A DNA stretch of 64,000 bases from assembly GCA_963757125.1 (NCBI GenBank), contig CAVWQP010000009.1:496001-560000 (forward strand). The letters are read 5' to 3'. This stretch comes from CAVVSD01 sp963757125 (GTDB lineage Bacteria > Actinomycetota > Thermoleophilia > Solirubrobacterales > Solirubrobacteraceae). The notes beneath the pieces are model-generated. The model made no database searches, was not told the DNA's origin, and saw only the letters and a list, made by a program, of their open reading frames with translations. Within the stretch, counting starts at the first letter, position 1, and every line of letters begins with the position of its first letter. The position numbers and the translations under genes are program-made. This document shows positions 63,519 through 64,000 of this stretch, in pieces.

Positions 63519-64000
63519 CAGAACTCACTTCGCCGCCGATCGCCGTCCCCTCGCGGCGGCGGCTGGCCTTCGTCGTCGTCGCCGTCGGCGTGTTCATGGC
63601 CCAGCTGGACCTCTTCATCGTGAACATCGCGTTCCCGTCGATCGCGCTCGACTTCCCCGGCAGCTCGAACGGCGCGCTGTCGTGGGTGCTGAACGCGTAC
63701 GCGATCGTGTTCGCCGCCTGTCTCGTCCCCGCCGGGCGGCTCGGGGACCTCCTGGGCCGGCGGAGGACGTTCGAGCTCGGCCTCGTGGTGTTCGCCATCG
63801 GCTCTGCCGGCTGCGCGGCCGCGCCCTCCGTCGGCGTGCTCGTCGCGGCGCGCGCGGTCCAGGCGGTCGGCGCCGCGCTCGTCATCCCGACGTCGCTCGG
63901 CCTCCTGCTGCACGGGCTGCCGGTCGAGGCCCGCGCAGGCACCGTGGGCGCCTGGGCGTCCGTGGGCGCGATCGCGGCCGCGAGCGGGCCGCCGCTCGGC
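63506..64000 (+). CDS. MFS drug exporter, DHA2-like (C-terminus outside window)
   Basis: 165 codons visible; the gene continues past the right edge. Helix 1 has FVVVAVGVFMAQLDLFIVNIAFPSIALDF, the D-x-x-x-V-N-x-A-x-P motif of the 14-span DHA2 (EmrB/QacA) group. Next come WVLNAYAIVFAACLVPAGRLGDLLGRRRTFELG (motif A, GRLGDLLGRRR) and AARAVQAVGAALVIPTSLGLL. It pumps drugs or toxic metabolites using proton motive force. Likely controlled by the adjacent HxlR regulator. Confidence 0.93.
   Translation, partial: MSAITELTSPPIAVPSRRRLAFVVVAVGVFMAQLDLFIVNIAFPSIALDFPGSSNGALSWVLNAYAIVFAACLVPAGRLGDLLGRRRTFELGLVVFAIGSAGCAAAPSVGVLVAARAVQAVGAALVIPTSLGLLLHGLPVEARAGTVGAWASVGAIAAASGPPLG

Noticed and set aside
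1..64000. tRNA, rRNA, insertion sequences, attachment sites, replication origin.
   Set aside because: No cloverleaf, transposase, integrase, terminal repeats or DnaA-box cluster was recognised on reading both strands by eye; small RNAs cannot be excluded.

Overview
The window is very GC-rich (by eye about 70%), dense and free of insertion sequences, phage genes, tRNAs or rRNAs. GTG starts are frequent and many adjacent genes overlap by 4 bp. The gene content suggests a soil actinobacterium, most likely of the Thermoleophilia/Solirubrobacterales type (inference): several flavin-dependent LLM oxidoreductases, LytM and DUF427 proteins, and secreted proteins with Ig-like repeats of the form FxCRLDG-x(n)-C. 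No ribosomal or taxonomic marker is present to prove it.

Region 1 (1-15.4 kb) is a catabolic island for a small, probably aromatic or cyclic, organic acid. It holds an extradiol dioxygenase, two fumarylacetoacetate-hydrolase-family enzymes, a FAD monooxygenase, a BKACE-type beta-keto acid cleavage enzyme, a PaaI thioesterase, a DapA-family aldolase, an ornithine-cyclodeaminase-family protein, two paralogous MetE/UROD-like proteins and two solute-binding proteins. A TetR-family gene at 14860 is divergent from the main operon. Palindromes built from ATACG/CGTAT half-sites lie in three divergent promoter regions (3.2, 8.4 and 14.8 kb), so one regulator may control the whole island.

Region 2 (15.5-26.9 kb) carries a carboxymuconolactone-decarboxylase-like protein, two close LLM paralogues that bracket the block, an AraC regulator, a ribose-type ABC transporter (binding protein, two permeases, ATPase), a phosphotriesterase-family lactonase, a cyclase-family hydrolase and a quinone oxidoreductase. 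The ATPase and second permease (23.15-24.73 kb) are riddled with frame changes.

Region 3 (26.9-57.1 kb) is an extracytoplasmic redox region. It begins with an FHA domain fused to a multi-span membrane domain and a c-type cytochrome fused to a seven-bladed YVTN propeller. An export and copper block follows (Tat-dependent laccase, membrane protein, signal peptidase I, TatA, fibronectin-III protein, cupredoxin, membrane proteins). Then come three tandem minus-strand operons (57139 to 48106, 48024 to 45553, 45466 to 39688). They encode a huge tandem beta-propeller, a streptogramin-lyase-like propeller, an HExxH protein, a MauG-like dihaem protein, another propeller, a mono-haem cytochrome, a DUF4352-like protein and a giant membrane-anchored multicopper oxidase. 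All three operons are preceded by the same 16-bp palindrome GTGCGAGTTCTCGCAC plus a second half-element, which defines a probable regulon and is the most interesting part of the window.

Region 4 (57.2-64 kb) is ordinary: methyltransferase, TfoX-N protein, a GTPase, an EthD protein, a PAS-PAS histidine kinase, a cyclase-family hydrolase, an HxlR regulator and a divergent MFS exporter cut by the window end.

About fifteen otherwise well-preserved genes show one or a few single-base frame changes. I annotate these as one gene with the approximate break given. Sequencing or assembly error is the simplest explanation, except possibly for the dense cluster at 23.15-24.73 kb.
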